From: Acanthosepion lycidas
Lineage: Eukaryota; Mollusca; Cephalopoda; Sepiida; Sepiidae
Direction of reading: 5' to 3'
DNA length: 64,000 bases
Assembly: GCA_963932145.1 (NCBI GenBank)
Contig: OZ010574.1
Coordinates: 62,776,378-62,840,377, forward strand
Shown here: one piece after another, positions 1-12,860 of the stretch
Layout: every line of letters starts with the position of its first letter
How positions within the stretch are numbered: position 1 is the stretch's first letter
Program-made: the position numbers and the translations under genes
Notes under the pieces: generated by a model
Database searches by the model: none
Told to the model about the DNA's origin: nothing
What the model saw: only the letters and a program-made list of their open reading frames with translations

Positions 1-1449
1 GGGATGGTAAGGCCTCTCTTCTGGATCTGTGTTTTACTTCCATCTCCGAGTCTTGTAGCACCTTGCAGCTCTGCCCTCTCAGTAGCTTCGATCACACTGT
101 AGTGTCGATCAACATCTCCACCCCCTGCAAAGAACCTCCTACCTCTAGAACCTTGTTCTGCTACCAATGAACTGACTTATTCCGTGATTTCCTCCGTGAT
201 GTCCCCTGGGATGTTGTCTTTATGCTCCCTGTTCAACACTCGATTCTTCCCGCATACCTATACCTGACTTCCCTCTTAGAACTGAGGCCCTATTGAGTGA
301 CTTGCACATAACCCCGTCATTGGTATTGGGTATTATCTCTAATTTAGACCCCACAAGGCTAGTAGTAGAGATGGGATACCAGCCATTGTCTTGAAGAAAT
401 GTGTGCTTATACTGGTGCCTGCCCTCTCCAAATTATACAACTACTGCCTCAGGGAATGTTGTTTTCCAAACTGCTGGAAGTCCTCATCGATTGTTCCTGT
501 CTTTAAGAACTCCAGCAACTCCTCTAACCCTTCTAATTACTGTCCTATCAGTCTCCTCCCCCTCTTCAGCAAATTCTTCGAAGCTTTAATCAACGCCAAA
601 GTGGTTAACCACCTTACATCCCATAATCTGCTCTCAGACAGGCAATATGGCTTCCACTTTGCCCGATCTACAGCTGATGTGCTTACGGCCATCACTGAAA
701 TTGTCTGCCAAGCTCTTCAGAATAACAGTGAAACTCGTGCCGTGGCCCTAGACATCGCCAAAGCATTTGATACGGTTTGGCATGCTGGCCTTCTTTGCAA
801 GCTCCAGGGTTATGGTATTACAGGTCAATTGTTTGACTTAATACAATCATTTCTGTCTAACTGTGAATTGAAGGTCGTTCTCAACAGATTCTCCTCCAGC
901 TCCTATTCCACGAACGCAGATGTTCCCCAAGACTCCATGCTAGCCCATACTCTGTTCCTTATCTTCATCAATGATCTTCCTGATGCCATTGATTCCCAAG
1001 TAGGCATCTATGTGGACGACATTACAATTTACTTCTGCCTCAAAAACAAATCTAGCCTCACTGACAAAACTAACCTGGCCATTTGTCTCAAAAAGGACCT
1101 CCAATCCGTTGTGAACTGGGGCAGTAATTGGGTGGTTAACTCAAATGCCTCCAAAACAAAACTGCTCTCTATTAATCACCACAGAGATCCTTCCCTGCCC
1201 ACCATTAGAATGTCTGACGCTCAACTTCCCGAGAGCACCTCTCTGTGGCTGCTCGGTCTCACGTTGTCTACTGACCCGAGATGGAACAAATACATTGAGT
1301 CAATTGCTTCGTCCACCACAAGAAAAGCTGGCTCCTTGTGCCACACCAGGAAATTTTTCCCCCCCAGAATTGATCCTTCAAGTCTATATATCAACCATTC
1401 ACCTTTGCATAGAGTATTGCTACTATATATGATCTGGAGCCCCTTCTGA
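1..1449 (+). pseudogene. Jockey/CR1-group LINE ORF2 fragment (endonuclease end plus reverse transcriptase)
   Basis: Decayed reverse transcriptase of a non-LTR retrotransposon, cut by the left window edge. Bases 3-170 read as the end of an apurinic-type endonuclease domain (SLLDL, then FDHTVV, like the family SDH motif), followed by a stop and frame changes. An uninterrupted frame then runs from about 358 to 1449. It shows the order usual for this group: SNYCPISLLPLFSKFFEALI, a GFHFARSTAD block, the palm motif DIAKAFD (751-771), VPQDSMLA where the family has VPQGS, LIFINDLPD, and the catalytic YVDD box (1009-1020). After YVDD the post-RT region continues to about 1440, where the copy breaks off before the usual EYCCHIW region. 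The catalytic aspartates survive but the element is truncated and frameshifted. It belongs to the same family as the many LINE tails further along the window. Confidence 0.9.
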
Positions 1450-1489
1450 AATGCTTAAAAAAAATGTTTGAATTTAGTATCTCCTATTT

Positions 1490-1640
1490 GCAATTCACAC
1501 TTTGGCTCATCATTTTGCTGATAACCATGTATTCTGTCTTCTTGCAATTGATGTTTAGTCCTTTCTTCTCCTTTTCATTCATTACCTTCTGTAGAAGTTT
1601 GTACAATTTCCTTTTCTGTGTCTGCCATCAACACTATCGT
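1490..1640 (-). mobile_element. RTE-type LINE reverse transcriptase fragment
   Basis: Read on the minus strand this encodes roughly KLYKLLQKVMNEKEKKGL followed by NINCKKTEYMVIS, the block after the YADD box in RTE/BovB-like elements (usually ...KKGLTINCKKTE.MVVSK). Only about 50 codons are recognisable. A related piece lies at 29,770-30,060. It abuts the end of the Jockey-type LINE, so the two insertions are adjacent or nested. Confidence 0.55.
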
Positions 1641-2555
1641 CTTATGTTAAGATTATGCCTGGCAATAATTAATCTTCAAATCCACAGCTATGCATTTACC
1701 AAAAGTAGTCATCATCGGCAAACCAACAACTGTTAAGGGCAGAGGCTTGTGGTACTCATTACAGGCTTGACAGTTCTGTGATACCTTTATGATTGCAATT
1801 TGGAGTTCAAAAACAAGCACTCTTTATTAATCATAGTTTTCAGTAAGTAAACAGACAATGCAATTTGAGAGCCTTTTGTTCAGCACTTAAGATTTTGTTA
1901 CAAAAAAATGTGTAACTTTAATAAAAGAATTTCTCTGAAGCTCATCAAGCATATATTTTGATTTACACAATGGAAAAAAATAATGGCCAGATTGTGTTAC
2001 ATGTAAAATGATCATTATCTAAAAGGCTTAGTTGTATCCTTCTAGTTTAATTTCATTTAAGCTTTCTTCACAGACTGTTTAGACAGCAGCAATGGCATTT
2101 CATTACCTACAAAATATCTGTGTTAATCATGACTTAAACTGTACCAATTATAGCTGGAATACAAGAGATTCGTAAAGAAGAAACATGTTTGCTATTTCTG
2201 AATTTAAACACGTTTTTACTTTGTTTGCATATTACATTCTTTTTATCATTGTCATCCAAGGAATCATAGTATCACTTAGATCATGCTTCAACATACAGTG
2301 TACCCCTAGCACTACAGTCTAAAATACTACCACAAATCATTGGCTAGCCAAGCAACAACTTATGATATGGTTTGCTATAAACAAACTGGGATAGGGTTAT
2401 ATAGTACCTTTTTCATGTTCTTGTGAGAATGTATTTTGTTCATTAAATTCTCTATCTGGGCATTTGTTAATGCAATGGTTAATGCTTCATTACACCTAGA
2501 TGGGTTCCCAAATTGATCAATGGGATTTCTCCCACTTTTCTGTTGAGTTCCAATG
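1641..2555. other. AT-rich stretch, nothing recognised
   Basis: I see no open frame of note, no tandem array and no repeat shared with the rest of the window. It separates two LINE copies. Confidence 0.5.
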
Positions 2556-2559
2556 CTGC

Positions 2560-5480
2560 CATGGTATAGTCTGACTTCTGACCACTAATTTGTTGTCTAT
2601 TCAGCATATGGGGACCAGCTTGCCAGAGGTGTTTCTTTGCTGGTTAAACATACCCTGCGTACAAAGGTGGACCTTGTCCATATCAATGCAGGGGGCTGGT
2701 TGATTGTAGCTGATATTGCCATGAACGATAGTTTGTTTTGTATCATTGCAATTTATGCACCCAATGATCAGATGCAGAGTGTCCCCTTTTTCTGTTGGTT
2801 GGGCCCATTCATGGTGGATTTGTCATGCTTAGTCTTAATGGAGGAGTGGAATGCTATCCTAGACCCCAAATTAGATGGTGGGTGGGCAGCTAGTAGAGGG
2901 TTGGGTGATCGTAGTTTGGTTGATCTGATTAGCTAGTTTGGGCTCATTGATAGATACCGGATCAATCACCCAGAAGGGAAGATGTGGATGTGGGGTAACC
3001 AGCTACTTGGATAGAATGTTAGTAAGAAGGGGCGATCTAGATTTGCTAGATTGTCTCATGTTCCACTGGTTAGGCTATTTGGATCATAGACTTGTCTGTG
3101 CATTAACAGCATTAGGTGCTAGGCCTAGAATGACTGGACACTGGAAGTTCAATATGTCGTTACTGGACTGGCAGGATTTCCAGCAACAGATGACTAGATT
3201 AATGCAGTGGGAAGTGGGGGGGTCTGTTATTGGGAATAGGTGGTAGGAGAGACTTAAGGATAGCATTAGATTTTTCACCACTGAATATAGCCAATGACTT
3301 GCCTTTGATAAAGCTAAAAAGGTGAAGACTTTAGGATAGTCTGATCTGTGGGGAGGGGGCAAGAGATAATTTTAGCCAGGTAGGCTCTGTAGCATGAGGC
3401 TAGCAAGTGCTCCCAAATTCAGTTAGTTAAACATAGATTAAACAAGATGTCTAATGTAGCTGTGAATATGGGCATAGAATTGCACAAGGAATCTGTCATG
3501 GTTCTGATTGATACATTTGGGAGGTTGATACCCTGGAGGGGTGAACTCTGAGTTTGACCAAGGACATATGTGAGATGTTTCGATGGAATTTTGAGAACCA
3601 ATTTACTAAGGTCCCTGCTCTCTGTGGTGAAGAGTTTTGCAGCTATTTGGCCAACTTTCCTTGACTTGAGCCGACTGAAATGACTAGCTGTGAGGGTGAG
3701 ATCACAGAGGACAAGGTTTATTTGGCCTTGACGAGGATCAGCAGTAGCAAGTCTCAGGACTTGATGGTCTGCCCTATGAATTGTACTTGACGCTGTCTCA
3801 CATCTTTGTTCCGATTTTGGCTGTTGTGACTGGTTCTGGCTGGGGTTCATCCCCAACCGGATCTCCAGGCATGTGATGATGCTGTTGAAAAAGGGCAAGG
3901 GTGGTGTGTGGGATTTAGATGATTATAGGACCATAACTCTGCTAAACACAGAGTTAAAGATTTTGGCCAAGATCTTGACAGAGTGTTTTCAGTTAGTTGC
4001 CAAGAGTTTGTTGGGACCCACTCAGACTTGTGCTGTAAAGGGACAAACAATTCAGAGCAATCTTCATCTGATCCACACAATCCTAGAGGGTGTAAAAGAT
4101 GATGATCAAGCCACGCTGATGAATTGGATCTGTCCAAGGTGTTCGATAGGGTCGACCATCTGTACCTGGCTGCTGTTCTGCAGGCTGCTAGGTTCAAACC
4201 TGACTTCTGCAAGTGGATCAGCCTCCTGTATCATTTCTCCAGTGTTATGGTACAGTTAAATGGAAAGCAGTCACACATTTTGCACTGCCGTGGTTGGTCC
4301 AACTTGGTTGCCCACTGTCACCCCTACTTTGTGCTTTGGTGTTGGAGCCCCTCCTTTACTGGCTAAGCAACAGTGCATTCAGTCTGGCCCTACATGGATT
4401 TGTTGTCCCTGGAGGTTCTTGAGCCTGGGTGTCCATGTATGCTGATGGCGTATCCATTTTCGTGTCTTTCCACAATGACATTAAGGTGGTATGGAAGGTG
4501 CTTGAATGGTACGATAGGTGACAGAGGCCAAGATTAACTGCGACAAGTCTTCTGGTTTATAGTTAAGTGCTTGGAAGGGGGTTGCACTTCTGGAGGTCCT
4601 TTAGTTGGCCAGGCGGACATGTCAATATTCTTAAAGTGTGGGTCGTGCTTGGATTCTGGCTGAAACAGAATTAGTCCAAACTATAGGCAAAGGTTTAAGG
4701 GGTGGTCCAGATGTGGATCTGATTGTGCTTGTCAGTAGAGGGTATGATTGAGGCATGTGCCACTTAACATCTTTCCTCTTATCCTTTATCGATTGTCTAT
4801 ACTTCTCTGCAAGAACCATAAGAAGGCACTTGAGGGCTTGTTGTCCTCTCTTTTTTGGGGCGGTCACAAGCATCTAGTCTGCAGATTGTTGTTGCCCAAC
4901 ATCTGTGTCATGGAGAGCTGGGGATGCCATACTTGATGAGCCATTGGAATGCATTGAGGTTGGTTTTCCTAAGCCATGTGTTGACAGAGGACTCATTCTT
5001 GGAGGTGAATGTTAGGGATGCCTTTACTAGCCTTACCATCACTCCTCCCGTTTCTAGGGATGAGCACCATTGTAATCCTTAGAATCAATTATAATTCCTC
5101 TTAGTGTTGGGAAGCCTTAAAGGTCATTCTTCTGTCCAGTTACTTTTCTGGGCCTTGTAGATTATTGTATCGTGAATTAGTGTAGGGGATTGTGAAGGGT
5201 CCTTTGTGTGGGTGGTTCAGTTTGTGAGCAACTAAGTTGTACTCTTTCTGGTCTTGGGCACCAGTTGCAGATTACCTCAGCAATCCTAAATTTTCACTTA
5301 CCTGGCAATTAATTTAGAATGTGCTATCTCTTAATGACAGTCTTCAGAGGGGGCTGGGTGGATTTGCCTGACTGTCATTGGTGTGAAATTGGTCTAGAGG
5401 AAACTGCTTTGCATGCCTTCTACAATTATCTTCAGGTGTGCCCATTCTGACATTTTTGAAGATCAAGGTTGATTGGAAAT
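2560..5480 (+). pseudogene. Tx1/L1-type LINE remnant (endonuclease and reverse transcriptase)
   Basis: A second, unrelated non-LTR element, 5'-truncated and broken into several frames. The first part reads ARGVSLLVKHTLRTKVD, then IYAPNDQ, EEWNAILDPKLDGG and GLGDRSLVDLIS, an endonuclease domain with its GDFNAILD-like motif altered. About 3,870-4,120 carries the RT entry DDYRTITLLNTELKILAKIL and AVKGQTIQSNLHLIH. At 4,124 the palm reads LSKVFDRVDH, then GCPLSPLL. The catalytic box at 4,438-4,449 reads YADG instead of YADD, so one metal-binding aspartate is lost. IFPLILYRLSIL (about 4,770) and GELGMP...SHWNALRL (about 4,910) are typical of the C-terminal part in this group. At least five frame changes or stops show that it is dead. 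Confidence 0.85.
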
Positions 5481-5507
5481 TAAGAACTGGAAGAGACTCT
5501 ATAAGTT

Positions 5508-6213
5508 ATGGTTACATCTCGGTATTTCAACTGTAAAATGATGAACAGACAAACATGGGTGAATATGTAACCTCTAAGTTCATTGCCTGTTAATAAAACT
5601 GTCAGTGAAATACTAACAAAAATAAAATAGGAATAAAACCCAGAAAGATTATTTAAAGTAGTAAATACAAATAAACTCCTTGAAAGTGGCTAGCAATTCA
5701 CTCCCTTAAAATACTGCGAGAGATTTTTAAAATCATTTTACCCCAAAGAAGGCAATAAAACCACTAAGACACAAGGGGGTTACTGAGTGTGAAAGAAAAA
5801 GAAAAACTTTATTAAGGAGCAAGAACAATAAAAAAGGGATCAAAAAGTCAGTAGATAACAATTGATATTGCATTTGAATTCTTGAAGATCAAAATTATTG
5901 GGAAAGTATGGAGGTGGAAAAGAGTTCCACAAATGTGAAGTACAAGAAAAGAAACTGTTAGCATAGAACTTATGCTTACATCTAACCAATTCTGTAAAAT
6001 GATGAGACCTATTACTACATTTAAATTTATAAAGTCTAGGTACCGAAGAAGAAAGCTTGATTTCTTTTTTTTCACCTCTAATACCTACACTTTGAGTGGT
6101 TGTCTCATTTGGTCTTGTCAGTAGTACTGATCATAAAAGAGAAAATACATAAGTTGAAGTACCTAAGTGGAAAGCTCATCAGAACAATTGCCATGAAAAT
6201 ATCTATAAAAATG
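5508..6213 (-). mobile_element. Jockey-type LINE 3' end with an extra 3' segment
   Basis: Reading from 6213 down to 5728 this is the 3' end shared by more than ten copies here: a C-terminal coding remnant, then a 3' UTR ending at the TTATTGCC..GGGGTGAAATG-type terminus. Unlike most copies, homology to the copy at 60.6-61.3 kb continues for about 185 bp past that terminus (5,727-5,543). At 5,545-5,508 there is a small piece of yet another LINE tail. Confidence 0.8.
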
Positions 6214-8165
6214 TCTTGACAGGAGAACAAACACTAAACTTGCTTCATGCACCAATCAACCAAAAAAAAAACCACCCCAACATAATTGTTCTGCAATGTC
6301 AATGCATAAGCTTCAAAATGCATATAGGAACTCTCAAGAGATTTTTCATGTACATAAAAATTAAAATATTTTTGATACACTCTTATTTGCTCTTGTGTTT
6401 TTATTTTTTATTTTTATAATCCCATGTGTCCTTTCTGAACAACATAAACACACATTGAGAAAATCCATAAATTTATTTTGTCATTTCTTGATTTGGCATT
6501 TTGTCGAGTTTGTGTGAAAGAATAAGAAAGTGTTGATCAATTGCAGGCCTTGTTGTTGATATTTTTAGGTCTTTACTTTCAGTTGTTTTTATTCGCACTG
6601 AGGGTTAAATGTTTAAAACACACGCATGATGAGGTTTGAAATATCATCTTTGAGGTTAGCTTCTATTTTTATATTTTGTTTGGTGTTTCAATAGTTTTTC
6701 TTTTGCCATTTTGAATTTTGCTGAAATAAAACTTATTAATATCATATTAACATTCAACGTCTTATTCTTTCAATTATTCATTTTACACTTTTTTAAAAAA
6801 AATTTTCTATGATTATTTCCTTGTTCTTTTTTTTTTTTTGCATTCCATTACTTTTTATAATTATCCAATTTATGTTTGTCTGTAACCTAACATAATGCAA
6901 CAAAAAATGGCATGTCATAGTAAGATTTTTGTTAGGGAAACAATTTTGAATTCCAAGTAAAAGGAGGTCATAATAAATGGGAAGTAGTTAGAAAAAAAAT
7001 AAGAAAATGGAATAAATGGGGTTGCTTAGTAAATCGAGCTACTGAAAAAGTGAGAAAATCTTAATCAAAATAAAGGAGGTGATTGGGTAATGAATAAAAT
7101 ATGTCAATAATTATGAACCTTCTGCAGGATTTACGACAAAAATATTAAACACTATTTATTAGATTATTTATTGACAAGAATAATTTTATATCTGCAATGG
7201 TATTAAAACTAATGCAATACCTTTCATTTGTGAATTTATAAAGAAATAAAAGTAAAAACTATTTTTTTTTCATAAATTTATAAACATTTACTAAATAATT
7301 AAAATATGTGAACCAACTATAAGAAAATCTGTATTATTTACTATTTTATAAAATTCGAATCAATTGGCAATTATCTGGCATTTTGCCAACCATTCCAGTA
7401 AATACTATAATAAATAAAGTGTTAATTTTGCTGTCAGTTACCAAGAACAACAAAAATGTATAAATTCACTTCCATCATATGTTTAGGTTTTATTACAATT
7501 CTAATAAACATTTAAAAAAAAAATAAACATTGCTGAGGAGTGAAGGTAGTTAAAATAATAGGAGTGTCAAGGGAAAAACTGTCCTTTTGAAACTGTTTTG
7601 TGGAGAGCACAAAGGTTAAAGATTGCCAATAAATCTGAAGTATTTGTCAGAATCAATAACAGTTATATATGGCAAATTATATTTTTAACAGACTTTCATC
7701 TTATTTATGATTAGGATGCATGTGGTTATGACAAAATAATTTAATGGAGGTTTTATTTTTGTTTATATCAAGGTGGTTGCTCATTCAAAATTCAAAAGAA
7801 TTTGTGTGTCTATTTGTAAAGCAATATCTTATTGATATAAGTTTTAGAAAGGTCTGGGACCAATGAATATTTGCTGATAAAGATTCTCTTAAATTTTTCA
7901 TTCCTTTCTGATGTGTTGTTTGATGTTATATAAGTATTGTCTAAAATCTAGGTATGTGATATTCATAAACTATCATGAAACAGAATGTGCATGTTACAAA
8001 ATGGAGTAAAAAAGCAGATTGAAAAAGATACTGAACAAATTGAAAAAAATTGGAAATACTGTTTAAAACCATAACACCTGAAAACTGGAAATTTTACCAA
8101 GAAACTTCAAAGTCAGAATAAAATTGATATTTAAAAGTTAAGTACTCTTTTCATATAATATTATT
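6214..8165. other. AT-rich stretch, nothing recognised
   Basis: It contains homopolymer runs (for example T near 6,830) and no frame, motif or repeat shared with other parts of the window. Confidence 0.5.
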
Positions 8166-8171
8166 TGTAGA

Positions 8172-8222
8172 ATACACACACACACACACAAACACACACA
8201 TATGTGTATGTATATGTATACA
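8172..8222. repeat. (CA)n then TATG-rich microsatellite
   Basis: Short interrupted CA tract followed by alternating TATG/TATA. Confidence 0.9.
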
Positions 8223-8803
8223 TATTCTGGTGGAGGATATTTATTAGGCACTTGAGTCACATAAAAATGCTTTTACTTGGGGAATGATGCAATTTCCAAT
8301 CCAATTTGCAATGTAATAATATTTGTATAGGGTAGTTTTTGAGCTCACCAAATAATAATCTAATTTTTGTAAGTTTGATTGCTTGTTACAAAAGCTGAAA
8401 AGCAAATCACATATCAACAGTGAAAAGTGAAAAGAAATGAATAAGATTACTAAATGCTATATAATTTTGCCAAAAAAAAAAAAATTAAAGATATAGAAAT
8501 AATTTTTCTTTTTACAAAATAAACACATTCTTATTACATGCAAAATTATTCATTTTTATATTTTATTTTATTTTTCCATCTGGAACATTTTGTTAATTAA
8601 TTAGAAAAAAGCCAATTTTTCCAAATTGTAAGCATGTATGTTCAAAAATCTTTTCACACTAAACTCCTGCTAATTAGAAATTTGTAGGAATATGAGTAAA
8701 GTTAAATGTTGTTTTATGTTGTTTTACAGTATATCAACATTTTCAAAGGTTATTTAGGGCTGAATTCTGTCATTTTGATAAACAATAAAAATTTAGACAT
8801 AAG

Positions 8804-9165
8804 TTTGGTTTGCATATGTGTGAAAAAGGCAGAGAAAAGTTCAGCTAGCATGAGGGTCAAAATGGTAGACATGTTTGGTTTGAACGAAGGTCAAAAAGGC
8901 AATCACATGTCTGGTTTGCATGGGGTCAAAAAGGTAAGCACATGTCCTGTTTGCCTGAGGGTCAAAAAGGCAAACATATGTCCATTACGAACTGGATGTC
9001 AAACATAGGTCTGGTTTGCATATGTGTCAAAAAGGCAATCATGTGTCTGGTTTGCATGAGGGTCAAAAGGCAGACATATGTCCAGTATGCACCAGGGTCA
9101 AACATAGGTCTGGTTTGCGCAAGTGTCAAAAAGATATACATAGGTCTAGCAAACAGATGTGCCCG
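8804..9165. repeat. Degenerate ~36-bp minisatellite
   Basis: About nine to ten units built on TCTGGTTTGCATGAGGGTC followed by AAAAAGGCAAACATATG. Most units are 36 bp, so frames run through as a 12-residue repeat resembling GQKGNHMSGLHE. Indels in several units and the lack of a start context argue that the frames are by-products of the unit length. Confidence 0.85.
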
Positions 9166-9447
9166 TTGTTGTGTGTATCTCTCTGCAGGAGAATGCTATT
9201 GATGTATTCTTAACCCCAGTCAAGAGGACTGACTTTAAATTTGAAATGTTATTGAAAGTTGATTAACTGCAGAATAATTCCCTTTATTTTATATAAGGAT
9301 TATAAAAGAAAAGTCTGGCATTTTCCTTCTTTAAATGCCTATCTTACAATTTGAATGCTTTTGTAATATTTTATCAATATTTATTGCAATCAACCTACCT
9401 CATAACCAATACAACTTAGAATTTGTAAGCAGTGACAAAGACGTGGT

Positions 9448-9610
9448 TCACATGGTGTAATGGTTGGCAACTGCAACTGGCAAGCCATAGCTTGTGAGCT
9501 CAATCCTTACTGAGTACCCACATTCAACTTAACCATGTATCAAATTTACCATTTAGGTGTGTGTGGGGGGTTAAATAAATAGCAACATAAACCAATAAAA
9601 TAAATGCTAT
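9448..9610 (+). mobile_element. tRNA-derived SINE
   Basis: A pol III A box (TGGTGTAATGG) is followed about 40 bases later by a degenerate B box (GAGCTCAATCC), then an unrelated body ending in an AT-rich tail. The order and spacing fit a tRNA-headed SINE. No functional tRNA cloverleaf is preserved. Confidence 0.6.
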
Positions 9611-9839
9611 TTTGTTATATATAAAACAATATGAAAGTGCCAATATTCTTACAATCTAAAATAACCATATGCCAAGGAAATTTGTAGAACATAATCTATT
9701 TTCAGCAACTCTGAGTCAATATTTCCTTTAAATTTTAAGTGTAGTTGGAGTTTGGCTTGTTTAAGTGTAGTTTCCCTTGTTTATCCATTTGTGTATAATT
9801 ATAACATAGAATGTTGGTTCACTTTGTCATGCTAGATAA

Positions 9840-10165
9840 TTTTTCTTGTCAGAATCTATCTTACACATTTACAAGTCTACTATTTGTCCTTGCATTGAAT
9901 ATTGATGTCACATCTGGTCTGCTGCTCCAAGTATGTATTTAGAAATTCTTGATTAAACACAGACAAGAATCTGCAATGTTATTAGTCCTGACTTGACACC
10001 CCAGCTTTAGTCACTTTCCCATGAACATAACGTAGTTTTCCTGTGCCTTTTCTATAAATATTTTCATGGTAATAGTTCTAATGAGCTTTCCTCTTTGGTA
10101 CCTAGACTTTATGAATTTAGGGGTGCAAACAAATGTGAACTCCATTGGACAATTTGCCTAATGAG
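9840..10165 (+). mobile_element. Jockey-type LINE fragment (C-terminal region)
   Basis: Degenerate copy of the C-terminal coding region: sequence corresponding to ...PCIEYCCHVW..., the leucine-rich segment, then CTTTTCTATAAATATTTTC and CTCTTTGGTACC, which recur in the other copies. It stops before the 3' terminus. Confidence 0.75.
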
Positions 10166-10245
10166 CCACATAACAAAACTTATCTGAATTAGAATGAATA
10201 GAATATACAGCAGAATCATACCTTTTTTTTTTCTTTTTTTTTAAG

Positions 10246-10905
10246 CATTTCACTCCAAGCAAGGCGGGAGCCACTAGGATGCAAGGGGTTACAGAAAATT
10301 TAGAGCAAGATCAGATAGGAGTGATAGAAGAAAGGATGAGGGTAGTGGATAGATCAAGGCAACTGGAGATGTCGATTGACATTACACTTGAATAGCTAGA
10401 GATTATAGCTCACAGGGAAACAGGAATAGGGAAGGGAGTTCCACAGGCGAGACATGAAACTATTGGAGTAGAAGAGACAGCTACATTTAGGAGTTTCGAC
10501 AGTGAAGGGGTGAGAGTGGGATGCCAGCCTCATATGGCGCTTGAACTCATGACGTCTGGGAACCAGTGATTGCAGCTCCTCAGAGCAATTTCTATGGAAG
10601 TATTTGTAGAACAGACAGAGGGAGGCGACAGCACATCTGTGAGAAAGTGACTGTAGATGAGACGCCAGGGTAGGGCCAACTACATTACATATCCACCTCT
10701 GGAGCCTATCAAGAACCCCAAGGCAAACAGAAGGGGCACCAGACCATATATGGCAGCAATACTCCATGCAAGGGCGAATTGTTGATTTGTAGATCTGGAG
10801 GATCGACTCCGGGGAGAAAAACTTCCTGGCGTGGCTCAGGGAGACAACTTTCCTTGCGTTGACCTGAAATAAGACAAAAACAGTGCAAGTTCATTAAAGA
10901 CACTG
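10246..10905 (-). pseudogene. Jockey-type LINE ORF2 C-terminus and 3' UTR
   Basis: The best-preserved C-terminus of the family. A 123-codon frame (10,767-10,396) contains EYCCHIWSGAP, LDRLQRWICNVVGPTL, SLSHRCAVASLCLFYKYF, EELQSLVP and SRLWNSLPYSCFP, the stretch after the RT domain in Jockey/CR1-group ORF2 proteins. A shifted frame to 10,903 carries LPEPRQEVFLPGVD, equivalent to the SRKFFSPE region. The 3' end lies at about 10,246 beside a T/C-rich run. It is 5'-truncated, as expected from incomplete target-primed reverse transcription. Confidence 0.88.
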
Positions 10906-10959
10906 GAACAAAGAATGCAATATTTATGCTCAGAATGATATCAGAAACAGCAATACAAA

Positions 10960-11790
10960 TGAAGTAAGATTTGTACCTGTGTTTATGTAAAAGTGTTTGA
11001 TAAAGTAGATCCCAAAGAACTGTTAGAACTTTTAGGTAACCTTGACATATTTAGGAAGGATACTAGAACCTATACTGACAGTAAACCATCAGCATATGGA
11101 TAAAAAATGAGTTCAATAAATATACAAAGATAGAAAAAGGTGTAAAAAGAATGTCTCATCTCACCAGTCTTATTTAACCTATACAGTGAGGTGATTCTGA
11201 CATAATTAGAATACCTACCAGGATGCATTATTGGTAGCTATAATCTTACCAATATTAGATATATAGATGAAAGTGTGACATTGAAATCCAAAGATGCATT
11301 GGCACAGAGAAAGATGCCTTCCAAAAGCTAATCAATATATTAAGAAATAGAACAATTCTGTTAGAAACAAAGAAAAGAGTACTCAACAGTTATTTAATAT
11401 TAGCCCTCCTATATGACAATATATGCTGGACAATCTTTTCCCAGACTTAAAATAACAGAAATGCAGTTCTGCAGAAGGATGCTGAGAATACCATTGACTG
11501 AACATGTTAACAATAATTAAATTTTAGATAAAATGGAAACAAAAAGGAAACATGTACTGAACATCAAAAAGAGAAAAAAGAAAGGGCACACAATGGGGAA
11601 AGAAGGCTTGGAAAATTTGATACCTACTGGACAAATTGAAGGCAAGAAGGAGAAAGGAAAACAATGGATAAACTACTTAGTGAGTTTGAGTAAATTGATG
11701 GCAGAGCAAGGTTTAGGAGAAGGTAAAAAAGAAGATAACATTTATTAAGAGATTGAAAGGACAGGAAACTGTAGAGAGCCATGAAGATGA
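10960..11790 (+). pseudogene. RTE-clade LINE reverse transcriptase remnant
   Basis: Decayed RTE/BovB-like RT. Recognisable pieces are VFDKVDPKELLELLGNLDIF (palm), SPVLFNLYSEVIL, GSYNLTNIRYIDES (the YADD box is degraded to YIDE), then after an internal deletion LETKKRVLNSY-like sequence, MQFCRRMLRIPLTEH and METKRKHVLNI..KEGLENLIPTGQIEGKK (11,533-11,660). A 3' remnant with GAAAGGACAGGAAACTGTAG follows. Frame changes and stops are numerous. Confidence 0.82.
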
Positions 11791-11794
11791 TGAT

Positions 11795-12066
11795 TAGATT
11801 AACAGCAAGATCACATTATTTTACAATCAAAATGGTTAGATGGGAACATAAGTTCTATGCTAACAGCTTTTGCACTTTTCGCTTGGGGAACTCTCTTTCA
11901 GTGAACTTTAATCTTCAAAAATTTAAATGCAATGTCAATTGTTATCTTCTGTCTTTTGATTCCTCTTCTTTTATTGTTCTTACTCATTAATAATGTTTTC
12001 TTTTTCTTATATTCTTTCCCACTAACTTCTTATATCTTAATGGCTTTATTGCTTGGCGTGAAATTT
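11795..12066 (+). mobile_element. Jockey-type LINE 3' tail
   Basis: Starts abruptly at AGATTAACAGCAAGATCACA and follows the family 3' region through AATTTAAATGCAATGTC and CTTTATTGCTTGGCGTGAAA to its end. It is joined directly to the 3' end of the RTE fragment upstream. Confidence 0.85.
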
Positions 12067-12157
12067 TAAAAAAAACAACTGAAGATGTTACTTGATGTCA
12101 AAATTAACAACCACTTTCAACAGCTTTTAATCAACACACACATGCAGGTAGCCACGT

Positions 12158-12160
<3 letters not shown>

Positions 12161-12209
<49 letters not shown>
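12161..12209. repeat. (CA)n microsatellite
   Basis: About 24 uninterrupted CA units, placed just after a LINE tail. Confidence 0.98.
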
Positions 12210-12213
<4 letters not shown>

Positions 12214-12649
12214 TCTTTCAAAAGTACGATTACAGGTTTTGATTACATGTGTTACAATCTGTATATTTTCAGCAATCTCTGACTTGATATTTCCAAAGAT
12301 TTGCTTGGTACAGAAAAAAGTCATATTACAGAGCAAAGAAGATTTTGTCAGGCTAATCTCTTGAATGGAGCTGGGCTTACTTGCTGGCCTTGAAAATCAG
12401 CCTTCAAAACCCTGGCTTTTATTGATGCTCAGATGCTCAGATGCTCAGTATCCGTATGAAAATTTAAGGCTATCAACAAGTCATTACTTAGTTATATAAA
12501 AGTCTGACAGGCATTTAACTTGATAACAATAGGCTGAAGCTAATTGAGCCAAGTAAAATTATTTGATTAGATCAATTGTTAACAATGTATAGTCATTTGC
12601 TAGATTTTATAATTATTCTTGATGTGCTTTAAAACTCTCATTCTAGTCA

Positions 12650-12860
12650 CAAGTTCCAGTGAGTGACATGTTGATTCTATGCAGTGAACACAGATACTAC
12701 ACTCTGGTTCTGAGCAGAAATTCCAGGAAGTGACACATTAATCCTATGCAGTGATCAAATATACTACACTAACCTAAGTATCAGGGATTGATATTTTGAT
12801 CCTAGACAGTGAGTGCAAATATTACTCTCTGATTCTTGTCAGTAGTTTTAGGGAAGAACC
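12650..12860. repeat. ~60-bp tandem units, family shared with 18.2, 19.2 and 34.0 kb
   Basis: Three divergent units of the pattern CAGTGAGTGACACATTGATCC then TATGCAGTGA..CAGATACTACACT. Single diverged units occur at 18,160, 19,183 and 34,015, so the unit belongs to a dispersed repeat. Confidence 0.7.

Noticed and set aside
8706..9213. Possible repeat protein with GQKGNHMSGLHE-like units
   Set aside because: The 36-bp minisatellite keeps frames open by arithmetic. Unit indels shift the frame and there is no start or signal context.
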